Shown one piece after another: positions 1-11,049 of a DNA stretch of 64,000 bases. Position 1 is the stretch's first letter; every line of letters starts with the position of its first letter. Under the pieces are notes generated by a model that was not told the origin of the DNA, did not search any database, and saw only the letters and a list, made by a program, of their open reading frames with translations. The position numbers were made by a program, and so were the translations under genes. The DNA comes from Cylindrobasidium torrendii FP15055 ss-10 (lineage: Eukaryota > Basidiomycota > Agaricomycetes > Agaricales > Physalacriaceae), in the NCBI GenBank assembly GCA_000934385.1, contig KN880457.1, positions 1 through 64,000 on the forward strand. The letters run 5' to 3'.

Positions 1-275
1 AGGTAAATAACCATAAGTAGAACACAATGAAATAGAACCATAAACAATGGAATAAGTACTAGAACAATCAGGGAGGATGACGAGGGATAATGGTACGGTG
101 AAATAAGGGTATAGGGTAAGTAGAGGACAATGGGGAGAGGACGAGAGATGGATGAGAGGAACAATGAGAACGTACGCTCGAGTCGAACTCGAGTCGTACT
201 CGTGACCTACGAGAGTCGAGGCGCCAGTCGATGGCGCGTTGGACTCGACGAGGTTTGCCCGATGATGATCCGGCA
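1..275. other. AT/purine-rich left edge, no complete gene
   Basis: The first ~130 bases are A-rich with loosely repeated 'aacaatgg/ataag' words, followed by a purine-rich stretch and a small cluster of CTCGAGTCG-type repeats near 178-200. No open frame here resembles a known protein. The stretch lies 3' of the TNT-domain gene on the minus strand and could hold its 3' end or a further intron, but I could not find the expected C-terminal motifs of that family in it. Confidence 0.4.
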
Positions 276-785
276 TCATCGAGCTAACACACTGATGGGT
301 ACACCAGACGTCGAGAGTTGGAAGCCATCCTGTGGTGGGTATATGTATGAGCCCGCGGTCTCGTTGTACCACATTTTCCTGCAAGCAAGGTTATCAAAGT
401 TCCTCTGTACAGTCGATTGACTGCAGAACGTACAGAAAGCTCGCAGGGCACAGACCGCCAAAACGGTCGTAGGTCTCAACGAGGTTGTCGAGTGGAACCA
501 TCGCCGGTAGGTCCTTTGGTCCTAGGCGTGCGTCTCCACAGAGGAACTTTTCGTCGGTGTTGTTGGTGCCGGCGCAGTACGGCTCACCACCGCACGTCGC
601 AGAGGGTTCCTCGCGCGGCATGATGCCGTTGGTCCGCGCCTGCAACGCGTCGGACGTGTCAGAAATGCGAATTGCCTGGGCGGACACGTAATGCCTACCT
701 CGAGCGAAGCGGGTAGCGCGACGACCAGAGGGAGGAGGGCAGACGCGATGGCTACGGCCTTGGCAATGGACGTCGTTGCGCGCAT
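276..785 (-). CDS. Secreted TNT-domain (fungal NADase-like) protein, C-terminus missing or beyond the edge
   Basis: Seen: three exons on the minus strand, 785-699, 639-434 and 378-276, with 59- and 55-nt introns and matching phases. They encode 131 aa. The protein starts with a clear signal peptide ([23 protein letters not shown]) and has several cysteines. A short block contains CGDARLGP, then YDRFGGLCP, then YPPQDGF. Family knowledge: these motifs match the N-terminal half of the TNT/NADase domain of secreted fungal proteins, which hydrolyse NAD+ outside the cell. Odd: the family normally continues with a second conserved half, including a DRFG-type segment. Here a stop at 276 ends the frame just after the YPPQDGF block, and I see no continuation up to base 1. 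The copy is therefore truncated, or its last exon lies outside the window. Activity is doubtful as it stands. Confidence 0.6.
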
Positions 786-2185
786 GACGGACGAAAGGAA
801 GACGACACGGACAGTGACGAGAAGGAAAGGGAGACCGAAGGCCCAGGAAGAAAAGGAATACGGTTTCTAACATGATGAAGTGCTTTTAAAGGACGGATAT
901 CACACGTGGTGATCATCGGGAGCAGCGCCTTCTTGACGGCGGTGCACTTGGGCGGGAATTCTTGACTGAATGGACAGGCCATCTTGACAGCGTTTCATTC
1001 TCCTTGCAGTGCGAATCTCGAATTTCTCCAAACATGTAGGGCCGCCTTGCATATACGCTCAGACCGGAGAGTTGTCATTGGGTAGGAAGCCAGCCACCAA
1101 CCATGGCAGAAAATGGACAGCGACAGAGTAGTAAAGATAAAGAAAAGGTGCTCAGAGAGATACCTGTTCAAAGCATCGTGGAGAGCAGGCCATACTTAGT
1201 CCGGACCAAGGCTAAAGTATCGATCAAGTCCCAAAATGAGACGAACAATGAGGACGGGCCATTGACATCCAGAGGCTCAGCCAAAATCTTTGACACTGCA
1301 CGAGAAAGCGAAAAGGATGATAACCAACCGAGAACCAAAATGGGCTAGTAGAGCTTGTGGTCGGTGCGGGACCATGGATTGGGCGACGCGATGTCAATAA
1401 ATCCGATATGAAAAGTCCAATGCCAGCGCACCTACAAGATGATGAGACCAGTTCGCATTATCGCATACAACCAAATTAGGCGTGTTACTGGTCACCGCCT
1501 ATTGTTCTTGCTCGAAGCCTTGAAGAAGCGAGCACCGGGAACCGGGAACCAGGATGGACCAATCCAGCCCGCTGAAATCCTGAACATGCCAGTGTCCTCT
1601 ATTTCTGCTTGAGTGCACCCATGCGCCAACCAAGTTCTTGCTGCAGATTGGGGGGGAAATCACTTGCTGTTACCCTGGGACGCTATGCAGTGGCTTGGGG
1701 CATTGTTGGGGCAGTACTTACACTGCAGGGTGACAAATTCGTCTCAGCGCGCGAGATGGTTCGCATTCAATCCCGGGGATCAAACAAAGAAAAGGGTGGG
1801 GACAGATCGGCCGTGACGTCCAGCTGGAATGTTCGAGATAATTCGGCGGCGCTGTTGAGGGCGGGGAGCGGGCTGAGGCTCGCTGGGGGTCGGGACGCAG
1901 CGATGATAGAGCGCTCAATGAGATCGAGGGCGGTCGAATGCCGGATTACGTGACGTCATGGACGCACTTGACCGCGATGTGGACCTCGGAGTGCGCACTG
2001 AAGAACGGCAAAGCACATAGAGATGAACCAAAAAGAGAAAAGCGCCCGTTTGGCTGGTCTTGACAGCGCTCGCGATGTTGTTACAGGCGAAAGTCTTGAA
2101 TACAGATTGCCAAGGGGAGCGTGACATCACGGCTGCATGCTCTGTTGATTCGGACTTTTTTGAAACCTTGCTCAAATCCCACACC
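786..2185. other. Intergenic stretch, no gene recognised
   Basis: About 1.4 kb between the TNT gene and the Myb gene. It contains short open frames (for example 1103-1348 + and 1609-1953 +), but none shows a recognisable domain, signal peptide or convincing splice partner. It probably holds the promoters of both flanking divergent genes. Confidence 0.4.
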
Positions 2186-3313
2186 ATGTCTGACCCATTG
2201 AGCGCGATGAGCATGCAAGGCAGTCGAGAAAGGCGCGCATGGACTATTGCAGAGGACGAAGCACTGAGGCAAGCCGTTGAGTTGGGTGAGTTGGATAGTC
2301 GAACATTGTTAGGAGCACCAATCCGCCAAAGTACCCGCGGTTCCCCCTACTCGGCGCACGCCTCGTCCATCTTGTCTTTCTGCTGTCATCGTCACCGCTA
2401 ACGCTTCCGCCAGAGGACGGCGATAATCCTGCACCGTCAAAATGGTTCGCCATCTCCAAACATGTTCCCGGACGCACAAACAAGGACTGCCGAAAACGCT
2501 GGTTCGCGAAAATGGCGAGCGACGTGACCAAGGGTGGCTGGGCGCCAGATGAGGACGACCGACTACGCTCTGCCATCGACCAGTACGGCCCTCGGTGCGT
2601 CTGCTACTTGTCTTGCTGTCGCTCAACGCTGATGCCGCCCAGCTGGTCAATGATTGCGTCGTGTGTGGGCACAAGGAACAGCGATCGTGCGTGCTGTCCA
2701 TCCCGTCCCTGTCATAACTAACGTCGCTTCAGAATGCGCCAAACGTTGGACTGATACGCTAAATCCAGCCATCGACCGCACAAGCTGGACCCCCGAAGCC
2801 GTACGCCACGTCGCCTAGCCTGCCACTTCCGCTGACACCTTCCAGGACGCAGCGCTTATCAAGGCTGTCGAGGACCACGGGAAAGTATGGACGAAGATTG
2901 TGAAGCAATACTTTCCTGGGCGTACAGGTCTCTCTGCAAAGAACAGGTATGTTGCCGATCCCCCCATCTATCTCCGCCCCGAGGACGATCTGCGATTTGA
3001 GCTCTCTGACCTTGCCCCGGATAGATACAACAGCATCACCCGCGTAAACGGTGAAGCATCGCGCAGCATCCGCGGCGTATCCAGCCCTCGCGCCAGCCAC
3101 CATGTCAAGGTCGAGCGCCTCGAGCCTCCGCCAGCGCCACCGACCTCCTCATACAGAGTCCAGCCGCAAATGCAGCCTGTGCCCCCTCTCCTCTCATACG
3201 CACCGCCAGAGCATGGTCGCACGATGGAGGCTTATCCGGGCAGCGCCATGTACACTCTCCGGCATATCCCCGCCCTCTCTGTACCCCACCAGGTCCAATC
3301 TCACTCTCCATGA
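2186..3313 (+). CDS. Three-repeat Myb-like DNA-binding protein
   Basis: Seen: six exons 2186-2285, 2414-2594, 2643-2686, 2733-2800, 2846-2946 and 3025-3313, all in phase, 260 aa. Exon 3 is only 44 nt but supplies the helix WSMIASCVGTRNSDQ of repeat 2. Three Myb/SANT-type repeats follow each other: RAWTIAEDEAL...GRTNKDCRKRW, GGWAPDEDDRL...RNSDQCAKRW and TSWTPEADAAL...GLSAKNRYNS. The C-terminal ~90 aa are proline-rich and probably disordered. Family knowledge: tandem Myb repeats bind DNA in the nucleus. The target genes cannot be read from the sequence. The start has an ACACC context before ATG. The first intron is unusually long for this window (128 nt). c-Myb-like R1R2R3 organisation is the best description; Bas1-like is possible. 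Confidence 0.8.
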
Positions 3314-3775
3314 TAGTCGAGACCTTGGTTGTATATTAATGCTGGCTTCTCACCATGAACAGTTTAGTTTTCTCTGTGTGTTTTCCTATGTCCGTCTACT
3401 TTGTAGGCTCCAAGAATTAAATTGAGTTGTTGTACAGTACCGAGGGTGAAGCTATCCAAACTTGTTGCGACTTGATATGTAAAGGGGCTAACCGGCGCAG
3501 GCAAGACAAGATCGACAACTGAAAACGGAGGCTTGGGAACGTGATCTGTAAGGCCAAATTTTCCTGTTAGCTCCTCGGAGCCTCCTCCAGATTCGAGGGC
3601 ATACAGTGCCTGTAAAAGTCGGCAAGCTGCTCCGGATGCTTCTGTGCCATTACTGTGGATTCTAAGTGGCTTCAATTTACCTTCCTTGTCGAGGATCAGT
3701 ATGTATGTCTCAGAATCCTCGATCCAGACACGCTTTCCTTTTGACCACCACCATCTCTTGTCTCCCAGTCCCATC
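3314..3775. other. Intergenic, 5' region of the XPA-like gene
   Basis: The 462 bases between the Myb stop and the next start contain a long minus-strand open frame (3792-3364) with no recognisable family that overlaps the first exon of the next gene. I treat it as a chance frame. A cluster of CA/CT-rich sequence before 3776 fits a 5' leader. Confidence 0.35.
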
Positions 3776-4839
3776 ATGAAAACCGAGGTCATTGTTCCAA
3801 AACTCGAAAATGAGGATCAGTTTGCTTGTACTCCCTCGACGGTGCCCAACGCGGCGCCGTCTGGGGCTGCCCTAGCTGTAGGAGGCAACAGAGACATCAA
3901 GGATGAACCCACTGCTTCCAGCATCTCGCTTCCTGGCAAGCGGGCGTCTCAGGGCTCAAAACGAAAAGCAAAGGTCCAGAAACATGAGGACGAAGACTAC
4001 GAGGAAGGTACAGCTAAGAAGAGGAGGAAGTCCACTAAGACTCAGAAAAAAGAAGTGGGTTCCATCGTATCCCTTGTTCCTACGCTTGCTTACGAATAAA
4101 TCTTCAGAAGGGCGCCGCAAAGTCTCCCTCTGAGAAAAAGAAACCAGAAAGCTCGTCGACCCGGAGGACGTGGAAAAATAAAGAGGACTTGACACGGTGG
4201 CATGAGTGGTGCACGACAAACCAGAACCAGCGGTTGAAAACCTTCAAACAGCCCGTAAACAGATACCTCATCCATGGAGCAAAAGGTGCGTACCACATGA
4301 GGACGGATTTATCCACTCCCTCACATTTCCAGCAGCCAACGCACACTTTCTCTTCAAATGCGAGCCGAGGAACTTCGAACTCGGCGTCCTTCCCTATGAG
4401 GAATTCACGAATACTCACCATGCAAATGCCCCGCCCGGACGTTCGTACTGCTTTGAAAGTGTGAAGCGCCTTGCGTATCGTCGGGAGGCTGCCATGTCCG
4501 GCGATCAGCGCGCTTTCGAGCCCCAAGGAAGATCCTCTGAATCGGTCATGCTAAATGATGGCAAGACGCTTTGGGAAAACTTGTGCGTATCATGGTTACA
4601 TTGCTCCCAGCTTGTGGCTGACGAGTTGAGTTAGCAATCGTGTTAGGAAAGGCGAGAAAATACCCCAAACGCTTCGATTCTACTGGCCCAAGTACACGCT
4701 CATTGGGATCGATGTTTACACCCTTCATGAATGTCCCTGCTGTGCATACCTCGGGATTCCTCAGTCCACTGACATAGACGAGTCCACTGACACAGACGAG
4801 TACGCTGGCGTAGTCGATGCAGACGATTGGTACTACTAG
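3776..4839 (+). CDS. XPA-like C-terminal-domain protein (DNA-repair-fold candidate)
   Basis: Seen: four exons 3776-4054, 4108-4285, 4333-4582 and 4647-4839, in phase, 299 aa. The N-terminal ~100 aa are lysine-rich and low complexity with likely nuclear signals (KRKAKVQKHEDEDYEEGTAK). The middle has a block ending LPYEEFTNTHHANAPPG and then SVKRLAYRREA. In fungal proteins the order 'LPY...NPHY...APM.LY...DVE..A' is typical of an XPA-fold C-terminal domain. This match is by pattern only and the copy is divergent. The C-terminal tail carries a near-exact 18-nt tandem duplication (STDIDE STDTDE) and a small HECPCC cysteine cluster. A role in nuclear DNA binding or repair is inference. It could also be a member of an expanded agaric family with no repair role. 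Confidence 0.55.
4762..4797 (+). repeat. 18-nt tandem repeat, two copies, inside a coding exon
   Basis: Two adjacent 18-nt units beginning TCCACTGACA differ at one base and encode STDIDE and STDTDE near the C-terminus of the XPA-like protein. This is a recent in-frame slippage duplication that adds acidic residues. Confidence 0.85.
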
Positions 4840-5271
4840 TGTTTCTTTATGGGTTTTCTTCTTTGCCTTCTTGTGTACTAGTATCGACATGCGGTATTTG
4901 ACTTCTGTATATTTCCTTGTTATATGATCTACGCCTGTTTCCGAATATTTTGCCAACCAAAACTAAATCCAAACATCTCTCGCAGGACATCGAAGGTCGA
5001 CAAACGTGATTTCGGCTCGCCGGCACAGCGATCACACAATGAGTTAACGCTGATGGCGAACCACAGCATTGCACGCGCGTCGCGCTCGCATCGGAGTCGA
5101 TGGCTGCGACGCAGTTATGATCCATGTAGACGGCTCACTCCATTGAACTTGTGGTGCGCAAGGCTGCGACCTCTGCTACGGAATCGAAGGACACCGTGAG
5201 TCGGCTCCGGGAGCGGCGCCGCACTCTGCTTTGATGGTAAAGCACAGTGTATGCACTTCCTCTTAAGAGAG
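4840..5271. other. Intergenic, upstream of the actin pseudogene
   Basis: No gene recognised. Short frames on both strands lack family motifs. The right end leads into a TATA box that sits where an actin promoter would be expected. Confidence 0.4.
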
Positions 5272-5279
5272 TATAAAAG
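5272..5279 (+). promoter_or_regulatory. TATA box of the actin-like pseudogene
   Basis: TATAAAAG lies 75 nt upstream of the ATG that still reads MEDEVAG, the canonical fungal actin start. It looks like a surviving core promoter, so the locus may still be transcribed even though the reading frame is broken. Confidence 0.5.
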
Positions 5280-5346
5280 GACACTAAGTGTTCTCAAACA
5301 CAGATAGCAAATAAAACACGACCATCTCTTCAGGCGCGTTCGCAAA

Positions 5347-6056
5347 ATGGAAGACGAAGTTGCTGGCATTGCAAGTGTATTCCAATCCATTCAAGTTCAA
5401 GTGTCATTTTTAAATGCTCATGCACCCACTGCACAAAAGCGCGGAGCGCAAAATCGTCAGAGATATTAAGGAGCGTCTTTGCTATGTGGCCCTGGATTGA
5501 GCTATGAGCTACCGGATGGGCAAGTCATCACCATCGAGAGGTTAGTACTGAATGATAGAAGTTGTTGGTCAGAGTCTCATATCTTTTGCTAGGTTCCACG
5601 CGCCAGAGGCGCTCTTTCGTCCTGAGATACTGGGAAAAGAGTCGGCTGGTATCCACTCGAAGCGATGTAAGCGTATCGCTCATCTGCTTTACTGACAGTG
5701 GCTTCAGCTTCAATTCCATCACGCGGTGCGATGTTGATGTTCGACGCGACTTGTACGGAAGCGTTGTCCTCTCCGGAGGGACATCCATGCTCTCTGGTCT
5801 TCCGGATCGTCTTGCGAGGGAGGTCACTGCCCTTGCGCCTACATCTATGAAGGTTGGTTTATTGTTTTTTTTGCCTCGTATCAGTTACTCAAGAATGAAC
5901 AGCCTCGCGTCGTTGCGCCACCGGAAAGGATGTTTTCTTTGCGGATTGGCGGGTCCATTCTGGCGTCGCTGGGCACTTTCCTAGGACCTGTGGATATCCA
6001 ACTTGGAGGAGTACGACGAATCGGGCCCTGCCATTGTGCACAGGAAGTGCTTCTAG
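5347..6056 (+). pseudogene. Decayed actin gene with introns retained
   Basis: Seen: the locus starts with MEDEVAG, then unrelated sequence with stops. It resumes with actin-like [61 protein letters not shown], a piece ending [19 protein letters not shown] and finally LWISNLEEYDESGPAIVHR followed by KCF and a stop. Breaks: most of the N-terminal half (about residues 10-200 of the ~375 in actin) is missing. A deletion with frameshift follows YVALD. A single-base insertion in TTCCTAGGAC shifts frame before DLWIS. Three intron-like gaps with GT...AG ends remain (around 5542, 5668 and 5851). It therefore arose from a genomic duplication, not a retrocopy. It cannot encode actin; a functional copy must exist elsewhere. 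Confidence 0.88.
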
Positions 6057-6534
6057 TTAGGTTTGACGTGGTCTGTAAAATGGAGAAGAAATGAAGCTTG
6101 CGATAACCTACGTACAATAATGGATGGCCAAACGCAGTGAACAATCTTACCCGTCTTAGACACATGGACTTTAACATATGGTCCGATCCAGGCACAACAG
6201 CCATTTCGATCGCCAACACTTCTGTCTTATTGTCTTTCGGGACACGAAGGATATGCTCCCATCGGCAAGGCGGCGATGGACAAGACAATAAGAATATTTT
6301 TCTTGCCTCCGTACCATCATTTGCATCTTTCCCGCCTTTTTCTCCGCCCTTTTCGACGACGAACACTTATCTCTCTGTCGCCGTGTGCTTCTGCTATTCG
6401 AAGTCCCTCAGAGTGATAAGGCGTGCTCCTTGCGGTACACACCATACGGAAACGATTATACTCAGCGGCAAGACGGTCCGAACTTAGGACAAGATGTGGA
6501 GTTCAGACTTTGTTGCTGTGAGTTCTCCATCACG
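6057..6534. other. Intergenic before the PX-PB1 gene
   Basis: 478 bases with only chance open frames on both strands (for example minus 6366-5881). No motif recognised. It likely contains the promoter of the PX-PB1 gene; I see no clear TATA box. Confidence 0.35.
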
Positions 6535-9017
6535 ATGTCCGTCAAGCTAGACTCAACTATCCTGCAGGATGAAAGTGGAAACTTGTTCGATTATCAAGTT
6601 GGTTTGCCACTCATCGCCTCTGCAAAGTGCTGATCCTCCCTAGAACCAATGGAAGCGTGCCGTGAAGAGCCAGCCACCCCCGCAGTTCAGTCTTTCCTTG
6701 CTGCCCCCCAATAAGCTTGGTTCGTGAAGCTATCAAGGTCTATGTCCGCCCACTAACCCGGGCACAGGCTCCAGCACCCATTACTATGGTGTGCGCATTA
6801 CCGCACTTGATGATTACAACCCTCGGGAGTCGGTGTCCACTCGCTCTGCCGCAGCTCCCAAGGAATATGATATATGGCGCCGCTGGGAGGATTGGATAGG
6901 CCTTCAGGAAACTCTCGCCGTCGAATATGACCAGCGCGCACGGCAAAAACGCCAGGATCTTCAGGCCGGCAAAGGCCTGATGAATGCCAAGGATGGGCTC
7001 TACAAGAACGCTGATTCCGCGTCCTCTTGGGAGTCTCTACCCTTTGGGCCTGATCCAAAGTCTGTCGCCAAAGACTTCTTCAAACTTGTTCCAATGATGC
7101 CTACTCGCGGCGTGTTCCGTATCACCCAAGCAGTGCTAGACACGCGCATTGCCGCTCTCAAAGCATTCATCGAGGCGCTCTTTGGCGAGGACCAGCCTAC
7201 ACTCATCCAGGATTTGCGTGGCGACAGAATGGTCACGGACTTCTTTGGAGTATGGCGTCGTGACCTTGACCTGCAGAGGAAAGAGGCGAAGCGTGTCTCT
7301 AACGAGTATCGTACGCCGCCTACCAAGTCACCCAGGTCGTCTAGGTCATCCATGGCTAGTAGCCTATTCGGGACGTATTTCGCAAATGCGACGACGCCTA
7401 GCATCGACAGTCAACCCACTTCGCCCAAGAAGTCTGAAGCCTTCTCTGCGCCCATACCCGAGCACCTCTCAGCCAGCAGGCTTTCCATGATGTCCTCCAT
7501 GCACGCCAAATCGCATCTTCCGTCTCTGCCTCTCGATGTCCCAATAATTATTACAACAGAAAGACATCATGAGAGAAAAAGGCGCTCGTCGGTCTCCTCG
7601 GATTCGGAGTCGTCTTCGTCAGCTTCACCACGTAGCTCAACAAGTTCGACCGGTCAAGATCGTCCAAAGATAGCATTCGCCCATCTACCCATGAACGAAC
7701 CTAGAGGAAAGCCGACCACCCTGATGGCGCTACCAGAGGACGAGGAGATAAAGGATCGCGGTACCGGTGCGCTGTCGCAATCACTGGGTCATGCACAGCG
7801 CTTCGCTGCTCCCGGAAGCAGGCGCGCGCGCCTCAGTGCTCAGTTAATATCGTCTCAGAGCTTGGATTTAACCCAGGCCATGAGGGGCCTCCAGGTTAAC
7901 GAACTACGTGAGTACCACAGCTATCATGTTTCCGCCCATTTGACCCAACTCCCAGCCAATCGTGAATCATGGCAATCCGGAATGTCTGCAATTGATGACA
8001 TGGGTATTTTGCTGCCGCCAGAAAAGAGATTTTCGACCAGCAGCTATGCATCCTTCATGACGCAGGATTCGGCGGAGGGAGTTCTACCATTCGACGATCG
8101 TGAAGGTCCTGGCTCGACTCATCCGCGAAAGGACGACCGCACCCACTCAGTTTGGACCGCAGGTTCTGACCCTCTAGAAAACTATTATTTCTCAGGTGAG
8201 TCTCTTATTGTCCTCTTCCGTAAGTCGCTCACCAGTTTGGACAGACATCGCGCCGCGGAGAGATTCCACGCAGACAACCTTTGATGGGCATGCAGAAGAC
8301 TATACCCGACCGGGCAGCTCCCAGACAATGAGATTGAGCAACCTCGACTTCATACTCCCAGACTTGGTCGACGATACAGAACATGAACAATCGATAGACT
8401 ATAGTCCTCCGGCATGCGATGGGTCAGAGCTGCCGATGACTGCGCGACCCATGTCCCTCCCCCTTTCTCCTGCTGCGCCCGACGGGTTTGAACAATCCAT
8501 TGAATATACCCAGCCCACGTTTGGCGGACTTGAGGTCCCAATGACTGCTCGACCTCACGCATTCCCCCCATCTCCCACCGCATCGACGTTCTCAACCGCC
8601 ACGAATCTGACTGGCACCACACTCGCTCCAACACTTCCCAGTGTATCCACCCTCTTTGGCACCAATAACCTGGAGAAGACACTTTCACCAACCGCGCCTG
8701 TGACCGTTAAGGCTGCACTGGGCAAGACCATTATCGTGTTCCGTGCAACAAGAGATATACCACTCAACGACGCGCGCCAAAAACTGCGCGACAAATTCCG
8801 CATGCAGGAGAAGATTGTTCTATCGCGCGACTTCGTTTTGGCGCTCGCCACGCAGGAGTCCAACCGCTCAAGGTTCTCTGTGCTCTCCATCAAGAGCGAG
8901 CCGGAGCTGCGGGTCATCAACACCGTGGAGGAATGGCGCTGGGTGATGGGTCATATAGACCACAGCAAAATCACGATACACATACTTGACGACGACGCCA
9001 GCACTACTGCTGCATGA
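6535..9017 (+). CDS. PX and PB1 domain protein (Bem1/Scd2-like scaffold without SH3)
   Basis: Seen: four exons 6535-6597, 6644-6719, 6768-8195 and 8245-9017, in phase, 779 aa. The N-terminal ~160 aa hold a PX-like region with HYYGVRITALDDYNP, then YDIWRRWEDWIGLQETLA, the phosphoinositide-binding segment of PX folds. A ~450-aa middle is Ser/Thr/Pro-rich and probably disordered. The last ~100 aa form a PB1-like ubiquitin fold: VKAALGKTIIVFRATRDIPL ... SRDFVLALATQE ... ITIHILDDDAS. Family knowledge: PX plus PB1 occurs in polarity scaffolds such as Bem1/Scd2, which bind membrane lipid and pair with a PB1 of Cdc24. No SH3 domain is visible here, so a direct Bem1 equivalence is uncertain. The acidic DDD near the C-terminus suggests an OPCA-type PB1. 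Confidence 0.75.
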
Positions 9018-9954
9018 CCGTAGGACTTCCTACATCAACTGTGAAATACCCAATCGACAATCTGTACTTTTTATACTCTTCGTTCTTCGTCCATCCTTTA
9101 CACAGTTTCTTTTTCCCGGTTGGTTAATAGATAATACGCTCCCTTGTATCTGTGCGTCCTACATACATACCACTTTGAATGCCCTCACATGCAATGTAAC
9201 CTTGTTATGTAACAGAATCATGATGTATGCATAGTGACCTACAAGTAACTCGGCAATTGAAGTGGGCACCAGGATGGCTGTCGACTGCCAATTCAACCTG
9301 CAGAGCAAATAATCATCGTGCTTGGTATGTGACCAATGCAACGGGATGCAGGAGTAGATAAGACATGTTGTGTGCGGCTGAAGGACCCCACTGCGGGGCC
9401 ATCCCTAAGTTCAGTTGGTTGTGCGAAGGTTGGCCGACAACCTCTGAACTCGCGCACGAGTAGATGGGCATCTGCTGATTATTCTCATTCAATTGAAGCT
9501 TGTATTTCTCGAGAGGGTTTACAGGAACTATTTGCCAATTAAACAGCTTTGATCGAGCAAACGACATCTCTTGTTTGAAGTTGTCCCCCTTGTCCGGATC
9601 GAAGAGACGACTTGAAGGCTGCGCCCTGATCGCGCCAACGAACTACTTATGGGAGTCACTGGGCCGTTTCTCTGCCATAAACGCTGGCGAAACTTTGGCG
9701 AAACCGGGCCATATTCGCGATGGGAATAATTCAACCGACCATCGCTCGTTTGCTACCTGCTTGATCTTGGGAAAACGAGATGACATCGTCCCCGCTGGGC
9801 ATGCTGCAGTATAGTATATACACCTCGCCCCTCATAATACATCGAGCCGTGAAACTTCCATCTTGCCGGCGCAAGGTGCCTATAATAGCTTGTCAGCGAG
9901 CGCTCGAGGTTAAGTACCTTTCGGCCAGCCTTGTCCTCCTACTATCATCGCCAA
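9018..9954. other. Intergenic, nothing recognised
   Basis: 937 bases between two plus-strand genes. T/A-rich sequence after 9050 fits a 3' UTR and terminator region. Remaining short frames have no recognisable motif. Confidence 0.4.
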
Positions 9955-11049
9955 ATGCTCACGCCATCAGCGAGCCTTGTCGTTCTCAACGCTAACAACG
10001 AAGTACTCTTAGTACAACGCCATTCGAAAGCGAGTGCTTTCGCGGACGTCCATGTTTGTGTGGCTCAACATGAGTCTGGTGCTCAGGCTGAACGCTTCAT
10101 CTCAGGTCTTCCCTGGCGGCATCTACGATGGCGAGCAGGACAACGACAGTCTTCGCATGACCGCCCTCCGGGAAACGTTCGAAGAGACTGGCCTCCTGCT
10201 TGCTGCACCGCCGGGCGCCCTCGACACAAACACGCTACTCAACGCGCGCGAACTCATTCATAGTCGCAAAATCACATTCCCTGAGATGCTTGCCACTCAT
10301 CACCTTGAGCCCGACGTCGAGGCCCTCCTTCCCTTCACCGATTGGATAACGCCTGTCGAATACAAACGGTACTTGGCGCCCAGTCTTTCCTTTTCGCCTC
10401 ACTTTGTGTGCTTAACAAAGACAGACGGTTCCAAACGCGTTTCTTCGTGACATTCCTGGCTCCCGACTCCAACGTTGTGGCAACCTCAGGTGCGGGCACC
10501 ACTGCCTCACACTAGTACACAGTGGCTAACTCAGCCCGCGTCGCACATAGACGGCGGTATCGAGACCGTTTCGGCACAATTCCTACCTGCAGCAACATGG
10601 CTATCTCTCTTTAACGCTCGCAAAATTGTTCTTATGTCCCCACAAGTCTACATACTACAAACCCTCGCCGAGCTACAGCGCACGTCGCCTGCGGGACGTC
10701 AATCTCTGCGAGCTAATGTCGTGCGGCTTTCGCGAGGCGCATTCAGTCGCATGGTCATTACCCCCACAAGGTTATCTGGTCTTGCGGGGAAACCAGGCCA
10801 GACAGCCGTGATGGTGTACGAGGGTGATGAGGAAAGAGGGGGGAGTCCTGGACGGAGACATCGCGAACACACGGTGTTCGGCAAGAGTGGGGTGGGTGTT
10901 CTTGTTCTCACGCTAACAGAGTCCATGGAACCTGACAATATCTTTGATAGGTGACAGTCCAGGTGCGAATTGAACGCAACTTTGATATCTTCACCGGGGT
11001 CGAGCTCGCATCTGCGAAAATGCCGCAACTCCAAATGGCGAAGCTTTAG
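9955..11049 (+). CDS. Nudix hydrolase, NUDT19-like
   Basis: Seen: five exons 9955-10053, 10106-10368, 10425-10489, 10551-10891 and 10951-11049, in phase, 288 aa. The Nudix box spans residues ~36-58: GGIYDGEQDNDSLRMTALRE followed by TFEETGLL, fitting Gx5Ex7REUXEEXGU. Before it, SLVVLNANNEVLLVQRHSKA forms the usual first strands. After it, KRRFQTRFFVTFLAP and the ending RNFDIFTGVE resemble the NUDT19/NUDT7 branch that acts on CoA or other nucleoside-diphosphate derivatives. The substrate cannot be decided from sequence. The last intron (10892-10950) is chosen because retaining it ends the protein without RNFDIFTGVE. Confidence 0.82.

Noticed and set aside
1103..1348. 81-codon plus-strand frame starting in a good ATG context
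   Set aside because: Low-complexity hydrophilic sequence, no domain, no splice partner; could be chance.
3364..3792. 142-codon minus-strand open frame
   Set aside because: Overlaps the 5' part and first exon of the XPA-like gene on the other strand, has no recognisable motif and no promoter signal.
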